Shown here in pieces: positions 6,692 through 13,491 of a stretch of 13,491 bases of DNA. A program made the translations under genes and the position numbers. This stretch comes from Candidatus Bathyarchaeota archaeon (GTDB lineage Archaea; Asgardarchaeota; Lokiarchaeia; Sigyniarchaeales; Sigyniarchaeaceae). Location of the stretch: contig WJJB01000283.1 of assembly GCA_014729935.1 (NCBI GenBank), forward strand, positions 1 through 13,491, in the 5' to 3' direction. Positions within the stretch are counted from its first letter, which is position 1. Each line of letters starts with the position of its first letter. The notes under the pieces are model-generated. The model did not search any database, had not been told where the DNA came from, and saw only the letters and a list, made by a program, of their open reading frames with translations.

Positions 6692-9133
6692 ATGAAACCC
6701 CGAGCCGTTATACCCACGCTATTGATCGCAACTGGCTTGTTCTTCACCATTATTTATCCATCAATCGACTTCAGGAATTCACTATTTAAAGAAGATGCCA
6801 TTTTCTCCCATTTAGATTATACTTTACCTGCAATGAATGAGATCAAGATTCAGGTTGATTCAGGAAATATGAGCGGGGCAAAGCATGCATTACTAGATTA
6901 CATGCAGGATCGGGTGAAATCCCCAGTACATGCGTGGAGCGGGAATACTGGATACAAGGACAAGGCGGACAAGATTATCGCTAGAGAATTCACCGTTAAT
7001 GGGAGGACCCACCTGCTTGATGATTACGGCACTCGCCATGTCAACGGTCGCCAGGTGCTTGACATGAATTTTCACCTGAATCCAGATGACGATTTCGAGT
7101 GGATTTGGCAATTGAACAGGGGAGGTTGGATTAAAGATCTTGCCGTGGCTGCGAGAGGATTTTATGATATTAATGATAATGCGACGGGGGATTATTACAC
7201 TGCTGCTCTCGTGGATCTCTACACCATTTTCTTGGAGGACGAACCAGTTGGTTCCGGATATAGCTGGAGAACCATCGATTCCGCAATACGGGTCAAAAAC
7301 ATTATTCGTGGATTCGACTTGATCAAGAATTCTAGCATGTTTACCCCGGAGTTTTGCTACAAGTACCTGGAGAGCCTTCTAGATCATGGTCGGTTTCTCA
7401 ATCTCTTTCACAAGATACGGACGAACTGGGGTTTCATTGAGATGAACCACTTGCTGGATATCTGCGCCTATTTTCCCGAATGCACCCTTGTTAACAGGTG
7501 GCTCGAGGAGTGCTGGTCTACCCTTGATAAATTGGTATCCATCTCCATTTATAATGATGGCGGGACCAGTGAGCAATCAATAGAATATCATATCGTCATG
7601 ATCGGGCAAGTGCTCGACGCAATAGAATATTCCATTAATTATGATTTCATTACTGCCCCGGAACATTTCTTCGCTGTTGCCGAAAAAATGGCAGTTTTCC
7701 TCTTGCATAACACGATGCCTGATGGTTACGTGGCAACGTATGGTCATGCCGATGTTCGAAGACCAAGTGGGCGACTGGGAAAAGCATCACAATTATTGAT
7801 CAATAACACGGAGATTCAATACTTTGATCATAATGGGAATATACGCCCGAATGCCACGCCACCACGCCTGAATGTTGCATTTCCAGATTCAGGGATATTC
7901 TTGAGCAGGACCGCGTGGAATGACGAAAATGCACTTTTCTCCTATTTCGATGGCGGCCCTTTCGGGAAAGGATACCATCAAAATAACGACCTGCTTAATG
8001 TCATGCTGTACGGTTTTGGTAGGAGACTCGTCATTGATCCCGGCAGGTACACATACACCTCGGATCCAGTATCAGGGTACTTGCGCACTGCACATGCGCA
8101 CAACACGTGGACCATTGATGGAAAGGATCTGTTCATGGTTGATGCTGCCGGTCACCAATGGGCAGGTGGTTTGCTTGGAACCGTTGCACGCTCATGGCAC
8201 GGTTCCTTTGGCGCAAGGGCTGAGCGAGAAATCGTCCAAGTGAATTTTCGTACAAATTCTTCGGACATTAACTCCACGACCTCTAACGCCTTGGATCAAG
8301 CCCGGTACTGGTTGATATCAGATTTTTGGCATGGCGGCCCTGATCATAATCTCGCTCTTCACTGGCAATTACTCGAGCACGACCCGGTGTTGATAGATAA
8401 TGCATCCAATGTAATTTCGAACCCGGAAACCGGTGGCATCCATTGCATGAAAACGAATTTCCCGCAAGGTAACGTGGCACTTTATGGTTTTGGCCCATGG
8501 GAGGATGTCCAGAACATCACCGCTGGCGATAAAAGTGTGCATGGGCAACCCTATGGATACTGGAGTCCAGATTACAACCAACTCGAAAACGCAACCACGT
8601 ATCGGTATCTCGGTACAACAGGTGGAGATGATAGCTGGTTCACCGTGGCGTATCCATACAACACCTCAGTTAACATTTCCGTGAATTCAATTCCATACAC
8701 GATTGAAGGTAATTTATGCGAGTTTGGTGGTGTGAGCAATCCTGCCAACGTATTAGTTGTGAATCACCAGGATGGCTCGAAAGATCTCCACGTGTCCCGC
8801 CGGCTCGGTCTCGTGGAAAGCATACCCATAGTGCTTGAATTGAACGGCATATCATTTCAAATAACCGGGAACCATGCCAGCATGCATTTCCAGCCAAGTG
8901 AGACCGTTCCAAGCCAGATACTAGCAAGAGATGTTTCTTCATTGTCTATGAATGGAACGATCATCTTGGATGCATCCGGGTCGACGGTATCGGTTCATGA
9001 CGAGTTCTTAGATCACGTGACCATGGGATTGCGCACCCATGACGGCATGGTACCCGTGATGGTGAACGGGAGTCCAGCAGCCCCATCACGCTATAAACAA
9101 AATGGAAATACTCTTGAAATCAACTTGCTGTGA
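6692..9133 (+). CDS. Exported heparinase II/III-like protein (polysaccharide lyase family fold)
   Basis: 813 residues from ATG 6692; the frame opens at TTG 6683, but the ATG gives a cleaner export signal. Residues 2-4 are basic and 5-25 hydrophobic, a signal peptide or membrane anchor. Next comes an alpha/alpha-toroid domain of the heparinase II N-terminal type (about 30-370), with N245-W246 and the Y299-H300 pair typical of the catalytic Asn/Tyr/His set. A beta-sandwich heparinase II/III C-terminal domain follows, with GYH429-Q-N-N-D433, VIDPGRYTY and H468-A-H470-N-T-W. Members cleave uronic-acid glycosidic bonds in heparin, alginate or related polymers by beta-elimination. Many N-x-S/T sequons fit an extracytoplasmic, glycosylated protein. 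The last 200 or so residues are beta-rich and less familiar. The substrate is unknown, but the activity fits the nearby mannosidase and sulfatase-like genes. The following gene starts 10 bases after this stop. Confidence 0.85.
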   Translation: MKPRAVIPTLLIATGLFFTIIYPSIDFRNSLFKEDAIFSHLDYTLPAMNEIKIQVDSGNMSGAKHALLDYMQDRVKSPVHAWSGNTGYKDKADKIIAREFTVNGRTHLLDDYGTRHVNGRQVLDMNFHLNPDDDFEWIWQLNRGGWIKDLAVAARGFYDINDNATGDYYTAALVDLYTIFLEDEPVGSGYSWRTIDSAIRVKNIIRGFDLIKNSSMFTPEFCYKYLESLLDHGRFLNLFHKIRTNWGFIEMNHLLDICAYFPECTLVNRWLEECWSTLDKLVSISIYNDGGTSEQSIEYHIVMIGQVLDAIEYSINYDFITAPEHFFAVAEKMAVFLLHNTMPDGYVATYGHADVRRPSGRLGKASQLLINNTEIQYFDHNGNIRPNATPPRLNVAFPDSGIFLSRTAWNDENALFSYFDGGPFGKGYHQNNDLLNVMLYGFGRRLVIDPGRYTYTSDPVSGYLRTAHAHNTWTIDGKDLFMVDAAGHQWAGGLLGTVARSWHGSFGARAEREIVQVNFRTNSSDINSTTSNALDQARYWLISDFWHGGPDHNLALHWQLLEHDPVLIDNASNVISNPETGGIHCMKTNFPQGNVALYGFGPWEDVQNITAGDKSVHGQPYGYWSPDYNQLENATTYRYLGTTGGDDSWFTVAYPYNTSVNISVNSIPYTIEGNLCEFGGVSNPANVLVVNHQDGSKDLHVSRRLGLVESIPIVLELNGISFQITGNHASMHFQPSETVPSQILARDVSSLSMNGTIILDASGSTVSVHDEFLDHVTMGLRTHDGMVPVMVNGSPAAPSRYKQNGNTLEINLL

Positions 9134-9143
9134 GGAATTGTTC

Positions 9144-9896
9144 ATGGGAAAAACACGCGTGTCTTGGAAAGATGCAGGAAAATACTTGAGTTGGCTTGTG
9201 GAACCGGGATATTTCTTTAAAATTTCATTCAAGATGTTCTCCAAAGCAAAAATAGTCGCGAGGGTGGGTATCTGGCTGCTATCCTGCCTCTTACCATTAG
9301 TTACCATCCTATCCATTACTTTCTTTTGGTTAAAAAATCCCATTTCCGATATCTTGGCGAGATGGGTCCCCGGGAACTTGGAAGGTTTGGTGTATTTCTG
9401 CTTTTTTGGGTTGTTACTGTTGGTTCGTTCCGGATTCATCTTGGCAGTAATTCCCACAAGGCGTTTCTTGGATAATCAAGGCATGAAAGTCAAGAGAAAG
9501 ATTAGAAAATTTTCACTTCTCAATCTAACACGGCAGAATTTCTGTTTCATTCCAGGTGCATTGATCTCATCGCTGGTGGCACTATCATTTACTCCGTTCC
9601 AGATGAATGTCATCCACTATGGCATCTATCTCACGGTGGTATTTTGGATGTATTTCGTGTGGAATGCTTGGATTACCGTGTCATCCATGAGTGCAATTCC
9701 CGTCATTGCAGAGCATGCAAGGGATTTCAGCGGATTAACCATGCGCCAGCATTCTGGCAGGCGAGTATTACTTGCCATTACTATTGCCTTTATTGGTTTA
9801 GACTTGGGGTTATTAATCGCGTTCCCGCTTCTCGTGGGTGGACAATGGATGCCATTGTTCTTCAAGGTGGCTTATTTTCTCATGCATGGTAACTGA
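9144..9896 (+). CDS. Five-helix integral membrane protein of unknown function (possibly Yip1-like)
   Basis: 250 residues from ATG 9144, which has GAGG eight bases upstream overlapping the end of the heparinase-like gene; the frame extends to an ATG at 9102 inside that gene, which I reject because it lacks a ribosome site. I count about five hydrophobic helices, near residues 37-62, 79-103, 132-150, 156-179 and 207-230. A very basic loop (115-122, MKVKRKIRK) and a basic stretch before the last helix suggest cytoplasmic loops. The N-terminal pattern, an amphipathic segment with W-x-x-P-x-Y-F-F before the first helix, together with five helices recalls Yip1-type membrane proteins, but I see no diagnostic motif. 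Tight coupling to the heparinase-like gene suggests a shared operon, perhaps for export, anchoring or uptake of products. Confidence 0.75.
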   Translation: MGKTRVSWKDAGKYLSWLVEPGYFFKISFKMFSKAKIVARVGIWLLSCLLPLVTILSITFFWLKNPISDILARWVPGNLEGLVYFCFFGLLLLVRSGFILAVIPTRRFLDNQGMKVKRKIRKFSLLNLTRQNFCFIPGALISSLVALSFTPFQMNVIHYGIYLTVVFWMYFVWNAWITVSSMSAIPVIAEHARDFSGLTMRQHSGRRVLLAITIAFIGLDLGLLIAFPLLVGGQWMPLFFKVAYFLMHGN

Positions 9897-9903
9897 AACA
9901 CCC

Positions 9904-9914
9904 GTTTCTTTTTT
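9904..9914 (+). terminator. T-rich tract after the membrane protein gene
   Basis: GTTTCTTTTTT begins seven bases after the stop at 9896 and contains an unbroken run of six T. A T-run directly after a stop codon is the usual archaeal termination signal, so the transcript carrying the heparinase-like gene probably ends here and the MtrH-like gene has its own promoter. Confidence 0.4.
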
Positions 9915-9935
9915 CCCTGTCCTTAACAAGCTTGA

Positions 9936-10012
9936 ATGGTAACCAGAAAGGATTATACATTCTCATGCATCTTTTATAATAGGTGGAAAGTCATGGTAAC
10001 AAGGGAAGGATT
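9936..10012 (+). repeat. Imperfect direct repeat carrying two in-frame ATG codons of the MtrH-like gene
   Basis: ATGGTAACCAGAAAGGATT at 9936 and ATGGTAACAAGGGAAGGATT at 9993 differ by two substitutions and one gap, 57 bases apart and in the same frame. The core ATGGTAAC occurs a third time at 9886-9893, where it runs into the stop of the upstream gene. Only the ATG at 9993 has a good ribosome site. Confidence 0.6.
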
Positions 10013-10934
10013 GCAAGAAGTGCTGGATATCGGAAATGTTAACATCGGGGGAGAATCAGGCATCAATCCCACATGTATGGTGGGGAGCATGTTCCACCGG
10101 GGTGATAAAGCGGTAACGGATCACAAGCGCGGCACCTTTGTGAAGGATAAAGTTTTGGATGTTCTTGGAATCATGGAAAAGGCGTCTAGGGAAACTTGCA
10201 TTCCCTTCATCGTGGACGTGGTGGGAAATTCCCCGGAAAACCTCGTGAAATATTGCACATTCATTGCAGAACACACGGAGAATAAACATCAACCATTCTT
10301 GATGGATGGATTGAACGACACGGTGCGGATTCCTGCAGTCAAGGCCTTGGCCCAACAGGGACTTGGAGACCGATTGATATACAACAGCATCGAACCCAAG
10401 ATTTCTGATGATTCATTGGAGACATTGGCAGATTGCAAGGTGAAGCACGCTGTTTTGCTCGCGTTCGATTCAAGGTTCCTTCTTCCCGAACAGAAGTTCA
10501 AGCTCTTGCGGGGCTGGGGGGATCGTAAAGGGAAGATGGAAGGTTTGATTCCAAAGGCAAAACGATGCGGGATAAGGAATCTGCTTGTCGACGCTGCCGT
10601 TCTTGACATGCCCTCTATTGGTATTGCTGCAAGGATCATTCAAGACGTTAAGGAATTCCTTGGATATCCAGCAGGATGTGCCCCCTCAAACGCGATTTTC
10701 AAGTGTCAGAAATTCATGGAGTTGGGTAGAGATGCAAGGAAAAGTAGTCTTGTTACCGCATGTGGTTTCCTCGCTTCCCAGGGCGCGGATTTCATATTAT
10801 TCGGGCCGGCATCATATGCTTCCGAGGCCTTCATGGCTGTAGCACAGGTTGATGCGTTTATCGCTTATGCTAAACGCAGGATCGAGAGGTTGAAGTTTGA
10901 TGCAGGAACTCATCCCCTTTCCCGGGTGTTTTAA
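9993..10934 (+). CDS. MtrH-family methyltransferase (tetrahydromethanopterin S-methyltransferase subunit H homologue)
   Basis: 313 residues, the normal MtrH length, from ATG 9993, which has AGGTGG six bases upstream. The frame extends 19 codons further to an ATG at 9936 with no ribosome site, and MtrH proteins begin about a dozen residues before DIGNVNIGG, which favours 9993. The family is a TIM-barrel methyltransferase that moves a methyl group between a methylated pterin (tetrahydromethanopterin or tetrahydrofolate) and a corrinoid. Conserved landmarks are GSMFHRGDK, VDVVGNSPENL, PFLMDG, DRLIYNSI, LLVDAAVLDMPSIG, GYPAGCAPSNA and GADFILFGPASYA. No other Mtr subunit and no corrinoid protein is in the window. 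Homologues outside methanogens pair with MtbC/MttC-like corrinoid proteins or serve in methyl-compound use, so an alternative methyl-transfer role is as likely as the Mtr complex. Confidence 0.87.
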   Translation: MVTREGLQEVLDIGNVNIGGESGINPTCMVGSMFHRGDKAVTDHKRGTFVKDKVLDVLGIMEKASRETCIPFIVDVVGNSPENLVKYCTFIAEHTENKHQPFLMDGLNDTVRIPAVKALAQQGLGDRLIYNSIEPKISDDSLETLADCKVKHAVLLAFDSRFLLPEQKFKLLRGWGDRKGKMEGLIPKAKRCGIRNLLVDAAVLDMPSIGIAARIIQDVKEFLGYPAGCAPSNAIFKCQKFMELGRDARKSSLVTACGFLASQGADFILFGPASYASEAFMAVAQVDAFIAYAKRRIERLKFDAGTHPLSRVF

Positions 10935-10938
10935 CACC
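10925..10938. terminator. Small inverted repeat over the stop of the MtrH-like gene
   Basis: GGTGT (10925-10929) and ACACC (10934-10938) pair around a four-base loop that includes part of the TAA stop. It lies between two convergent genes only 23 bases apart, so it could slow polymerase from both sides. There is no T-run next to it, and it may be chance. Confidence 0.2.
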
Positions 10939-10957
10939 ACGCCCTAGCTTGGTTGAC

Positions 10958-11767
10958 TTAATGATCTGGCCTGTATCTAAGGTATCTCGGAATCCTTGTC
11001 CCACACTCCGGGCAAAATATGCTGCCTTCCTCTATTAATTTCTTGCATTCTGGACAGAAGATTTGTCCCTCGGGTGCCCTGGATTGGTCCACGTAGGTCA
11101 TGGTGGAAGTATCATCTTCATCAAGATCGGGGAAGGCACTCGATCCCATTCCTGGTGATGCGGGTGAAGTGGATGCGCTTGAAGATCCTAAAGATATGCT
11201 TCCTGGACCCGCCAAGCTAGATACCGAGCTCGAGTCCTTGTATTTAACGATGATTACGATGGAAAAGAGTACGGTGACGGCAATGAGAACCAAGACGATT
11301 ACCAAACTTGATCCGACCCAGATCTCGTGAACGAGAGTGGCGTTATCACTACCAACAGTGAAAGTAAAGGAGATTTGCTTGTATCCCGGCGTGGCAAGTA
11401 ATGCCGGGCTTGCGGTGATATTCAATTGGTTGATGCCCGCTACCACCGGAAACGTGGTAAACTCGGGATCGAACCCATCACTGAAAACGGTGAGTTCAAT
11501 GGTTTCACTCACATTTGAATCGATGTTGAACATGAAAAGGACTGGCCCTAGCCAAGTAAAGTTTGGTGCAGAGAAATTCACGATAGTAATATCTGCATTT
11601 AATTGCTGTGGTGCTTGTGACCTATTCAAGTGTCCAAGTGAGGTTTCTTCTTCAAGTGGGTGGAAGAATCCCACGCATGCAGCAAGTGGTATAAATATCA
11701 AGAATGCAAGGAGCGCAACAGCATGTAAGTGGCAAAGGCTAGTTCTTTCAACTTTTTCCATTGGCAT
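10958..11767 (-). CDS. Membrane-anchored zinc-ribbon protein with extracytoplasmic domain
   Basis: 269 residues. A signal peptide or first membrane helix spans about 16-34. The ectodomain at 40-150 is rich in beta strands and looks like an immunoglobulin or CARDB-type fold. A strong membrane helix lies at 153-175. A Ser/Ala/Gly/Pro-rich linker (178-212) follows, then an acidic patch DLDEDD and a C-terminal zinc ribbon, C238-x2-C241-x10-C252-x2-C255. All six N-x-S/T sequons (N48, 64, 69, 85, 116, 142) lie in the ectodomain and none after the second helix, which supports ectodomain outside and zinc ribbon in the cytoplasm. I do not recognise a specific family. It resembles sensor or scaffold membrane proteins, with the ribbon available for protein or nucleic-acid contact. 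The start is ATG 11767; a second ATG two codons on is equally possible. It shares a divergent promoter with the MMP2-like gene. Confidence 0.8.
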   Translation of the reverse strand: MPMEKVERTSLCHLHAVALLAFLIFIPLAACVGFFHPLEEETSLGHLNRSQAPQQLNADITIVNFSAPNFTWLGPVLFMFNIDSNVSETIELTVFSDGFDPEFTTFPVVAGINQLNITASPALLATPGYKQISFTFTVGSDNATLVHEIWVGSSLVIVLVLIAVTVLFSIVIIVKYKDSSSVSSLAGPGSISLGSSSASTSPASPGMGSSAFPDLDEDDTSTMTYVDQSRAPEGQIFCPECKKLIEEGSIFCPECGTRIPRYLRYRPDH

Positions 11768-11805
11768 CGGGTAAGGTAATCTCTAGTAGAATCATCATGA
11801 TGAAT

Positions 11806-11816
11806 GAATATAAAAT
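11806..11816. promoter_or_regulatory. AT-rich TATA-type element in the divergent promoter
   Basis: GAATATAAAAT on the plus strand reads ATTTTATATTC on the minus strand, so it resembles an archaeal TATA box in both directions. Placing transcription starts about 25 bases away gives roughly a 20-base leader for the zinc-ribbon gene (ATG 11767, minus) and roughly 40 bases for the MMP2-like gene (ATG 11877, plus). Confidence 0.4.
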
Positions 11817-11876
11817 TGGTCGTTTCGCTCTCGAAGATTCAAATTGTTTCCAGCCTCAAATGCTAGTGACACTAAC

Positions 11877-12872
11877 ATGGACATGGAAGACTTGCTTCGC
11901 GACTTAAGATCCGACGAGAGATTTGCACGGAAATTCCTGCTCAATTCGGTGCTTGGATTACTCCCCGCTGCAGGAGAAATAGGGGGAGAAGGGACGAATA
12001 GAATATATAAAAGCATGGGGGAGGATGCTGCTGCCATAGAAATACGAGACAAGTATATTCTGGTGTCCACGGATATGATATCTCCCTCCCTTATCAAGGA
12101 AAATCCCGAATCAGCAGGTTACAGTGCGATTTTAGTCGGAATTGATGATATATACGCCTCTGGAGGTCATCCAATTACTTGCACCATTGAAGTCCAAGCT
12201 GGTTCTTCTAGTACTATCAAACAAGTCATGCAAGGTGCTGCCAGGGCATCGAGGCATTTCGCGGTACCAATCTGCAGGGGGCACACGTCGCTGCAAGAGT
12301 CAGGTCCTGCCCTTTCATGTACCGTTATTGGTGAAATCGATAAGGAATTTTACGTCTCCGCGGGTGGTGCAGTGCCCGGTGATATCATCATTCTCATTTG
12401 GGATCCTGATGGAAGGAAAAGCAAGATTGGGCCTTATTGGGATACAGTTTCAATGAAAACGAGTAGCGAAATTCAATACCGCTTGCACACGATGATCGAG
12501 CTTGCGGGAAAAAAGCTACTACAAGCAGCAAAGGACGTGAGTAATTCAGGAGTCTTGGGAACCACCTATATGATGCTTAATTATTCTCAGGCTGGTGGAA
12601 GGATCGATATCGGAAACATCAAGCAAATCTTTTCATGCCGGTCTAAAAAAGATCTGTACTGGTGGCTTATGGCTTATCTCACCAACGCCTTCGTCGTGAC
12701 CGCCAAGGCAAGTGATCTTCCTGCAATTCAAGCAGCCTGCTCGTTGCAGCAGTTGAAGGCAAATCAAATTGGCACCGTGAACGAAGGAAGCATCCTTTTT
12801 CTAGAATACGATGGTCAATCTCATCCTTTCCTTGATTGGACAAAGCAGCCAGTCCTTCCCGACCGCACATGA
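11877..12872 (+). CDS. AIR-synthase-related protein, methanogenesis marker 2 (MMP2)-like
   Basis: 331 residues from ATG 11877, with GTGA seven bases upstream; the frame opens at TTG 11844, a poorer start. It has the PurM/ThiL/SelD ATP-binding fold: GEDAAAI near 48-54 for nucleotide and metal, STDMIS, then DDIYASGGHP (90-99) and CRGHTS. The second half carries GPYWDTVSMKTSSE, AAKDVSNSGVLGT and a final mixed domain. The order and spacing match methanogenesis marker 2 proteins rather than true PurM, ThiL or SelD. The reaction of that family is unknown; relatives use ATP to activate a small substrate or make a phosphorylated intermediate. It lies two genes from an MtrH-like protein, consistent with one-carbon metabolism, though both families also occur in non-methanogens. 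There is no signal peptide, so it is cytoplasmic. Confidence 0.82.
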   Translation: MDMEDLLRDLRSDERFARKFLLNSVLGLLPAAGEIGGEGTNRIYKSMGEDAAAIEIRDKYILVSTDMISPSLIKENPESAGYSAILVGIDDIYASGGHPITCTIEVQAGSSSTIKQVMQGAARASRHFAVPICRGHTSLQESGPALSCTVIGEIDKEFYVSAGGAVPGDIIILIWDPDGRKSKIGPYWDTVSMKTSSEIQYRLHTMIELAGKKLLQAAKDVSNSGVLGTTYMMLNYSQAGGRIDIGNIKQIFSCRSKKDLYWWLMAYLTNAFVVTAKASDLPAIQAACSLQQLKANQIGTVNEGSILFLEYDGQSHPFLDWTKQPVLPDRT

Positions 12873-12889
12873 TTTCATTATATTTTTGT
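12873..12889 (+). terminator. T-rich tract after the MMP2-like gene
   Basis: A T-rich sequence with five consecutive T (12883-12887) directly follows the stop codon, fitting an archaeal terminator. No hairpin is needed for this reading. Confidence 0.3.
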
Positions 12890-12913
12890 TGGATCGAAAA
12901 TAGAAGAACCCCA

Positions 12914-13119
12914 CCGGGATGGGACTAAACGTTGAGTTTGCACACTCGCATCTGATATACATTCACGTGTATGCACGCCTACCCATCAATAGTCTTGATG
13001 AAGATGCATAAATTATGAATAATACCGGTGATGCACTAAGGATTTAATAGCCCATGAGCGCAAAACCGTTAGTGTATCCCACTATTCAGGCTGCTCAAGG
13101 CCTGAGCAACCCATCCCGG
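12914..13119 (+). ncRNA. Candidate structured RNA closed by a 10-base inverted repeat (strand uncertain)
   Basis: CCGGGATGGG (12914-12923) is the exact reverse complement of CCCATCCCGG (13110-13119). Between the arms are several short hairpins: GAGT/ACTC (12934-12947), ATACA/TGTAT (12957-12972), CATCAA/TTGATG (12984-13000), TAGTG/CACTA (13070-13084) and TGCTCA/TGAGCA (13092-13108). The last three all have five-base loops. There is no open frame of note in the stretch. I checked by eye for tRNA, SRP RNA, RNase P RNA and 5S landmarks and saw none. It could be a small RNA, a leader of the following gene, or a degenerate mobile element. Confidence 0.25.
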
Positions 13120-13144
13120 CTTACATGAATAATAAGTGATAATG

Positions 13145-13491
13145 ATGAACCTCGGAGATGCTTTTACGAGAAGAAAGCAAATTAACTCAGAAATCCAAAC
13201 GTGGCTTAACAGGTTACAATTAGCAGGAAGGGATTCGGAACAATTCAAGACGAATGCCATTGAAGGTGAAGAAAAGTTCAAACCTGTTCCCGGAAGTTAC
13301 AGGAAATTCACGAGAAATTACACAATAGAGGAATGCATGGAAAAATTGGAAGATCTCATGGCAAGTGATCGCAAGTTGGCATTGAGAATATCCATGACGA
13401 ACCATGTTGCCAGGGCTACCTTGCTTGATCTCGATGGCACGGAAATGGAATACAGTATCCCCGAGTTACTAGTCCTGAAGAATGAAATCGC
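13145..13491 (+). CDS. DIP1984-like (septicolysin-annotated) family protein, 3' truncated by window edge
   Basis: The frame stays open to the right edge, giving 115 complete codons. GTGAT lies four bases before ATG 13145; an ATG immediately before it (13142) is in the same frame. The visible protein is mostly helical, with a first helix MNLGDAFTRRKQINSEIQTWL, a charged loop rich in Lys and Phe, and a second helix containing ALRISMTNH, then a DLDGTEMEYSIPELLVLKN stretch. The pattern of a MxLxxA(F/L)xxR start, then R-I-x-x-T-N, then D-G-x-x-x-x-x-x-E-L-L-x-x-(R/K)-(D/N) resembles the small DIP1984 family of unknown function, sometimes labelled septicolysin. The match is from memory of the pattern and is moderate. 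No role in this neighbourhood can be stated. Confidence 0.6.
   Translation, partial: MNLGDAFTRRKQINSEIQTWLNRLQLAGRDSEQFKTNAIEGEEKFKPVPGSYRKFTRNYTIEECMEKLEDLMASDRKLALRISMTNHVARATLLDLDGTEMEYSIPELLVLKNEI

Noticed and set aside
9102..9143. Earlier ATG of the five-helix membrane protein, overlapping the heparinase-like gene
   Set aside because: It has no ribosome site, and the extra residues add nothing recognisable, whereas ATG 9144 has GAGG at good spacing.
9972..9979. TTTTATAA as TATA box of the MtrH-like gene
   Set aside because: A transcript starting about 25 bases downstream would begin after the ATG at 9993 and lose the AGGTGG ribosome site.
13040..13120. Possible tRNA in the gene-free stretch before the last gene
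   Set aside because: The hairpins do not form a cloverleaf, there is no TTCRA-type T-loop in the right place, and no acceptor stem closes the segment.

Overview
The window reads as chromosome from an archaeon of roughly 45% G+C. The support is a protein of the MtrH methyltransferase family, a relative of methanogenesis marker protein 2 (AIR-synthase fold), an endonuclease III of archaeal type, frequent GTGA/GGTGG-type ribosome sites, and a membrane-anchored zinc-ribbon protein of the kind common in Asgard archaea and other mixotrophic lineages. I cannot fix the phylum from the sequence. Asgard (Promethearchaeota) or a Bathyarchaeia-like lineage are my best guesses. There are no rRNA or tRNA genes, insertion sequences, prophage genes or CRISPR arrays.

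Layout. Bases 2-1840 hold the C-terminal part of a family GH38 alpha-mannosidase whose N-terminal catalytic half lies upstream of the window. An endonuclease III gene runs convergently (1914-2753, minus). Divergent from it is a sulfatase-like hydrolase of the alkaline phosphatase superfamily (2893-4350), followed with a 4-base overlap by an AlkD-like DNA alkylation repair protein (4347-5039). Next come a neutral-ceramidase-like hydrolase (5127-6509), a large exported heparinase II/III-like protein (6692-9133) and, 10 bases later, a five-helix membrane protein (9144-9896). The second part holds an MtrH-family protein (9993-10934), a convergent transmembrane zinc-ribbon protein (10958-11767, minus), a divergently transcribed MMP2-like AIR-synthase protein (11877-12872), a 270-base gene-free stretch rich in inverted repeats, and the start of a DIP1984-like gene that runs off the right edge (13145 onward).

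How the genes may fit together. Mannosidase, sulfatase-like hydrolase, ceramidase-like amidase and heparinase-like lyase are four different activities against complex glycoconjugates, all on the plus strand within 9 kb. My inference is a catabolic neighbourhood for a decorated polysaccharide or glycolipid. The two DNA repair genes are interleaved and look functionally unrelated. The MtrH-like and MMP2-like proteins point to one-carbon or methyl-transfer metabolism, with no other Mtr subunit or corrinoid protein in view.

The points most worth a second look are the Thr in place of the expected Cys/Ser nucleophile in the sulfatase-like protein, a 10-base tandem duplication that appears to have rebuilt the start of the ceramidase-like gene, and the possible structured RNA at 12914-13119.
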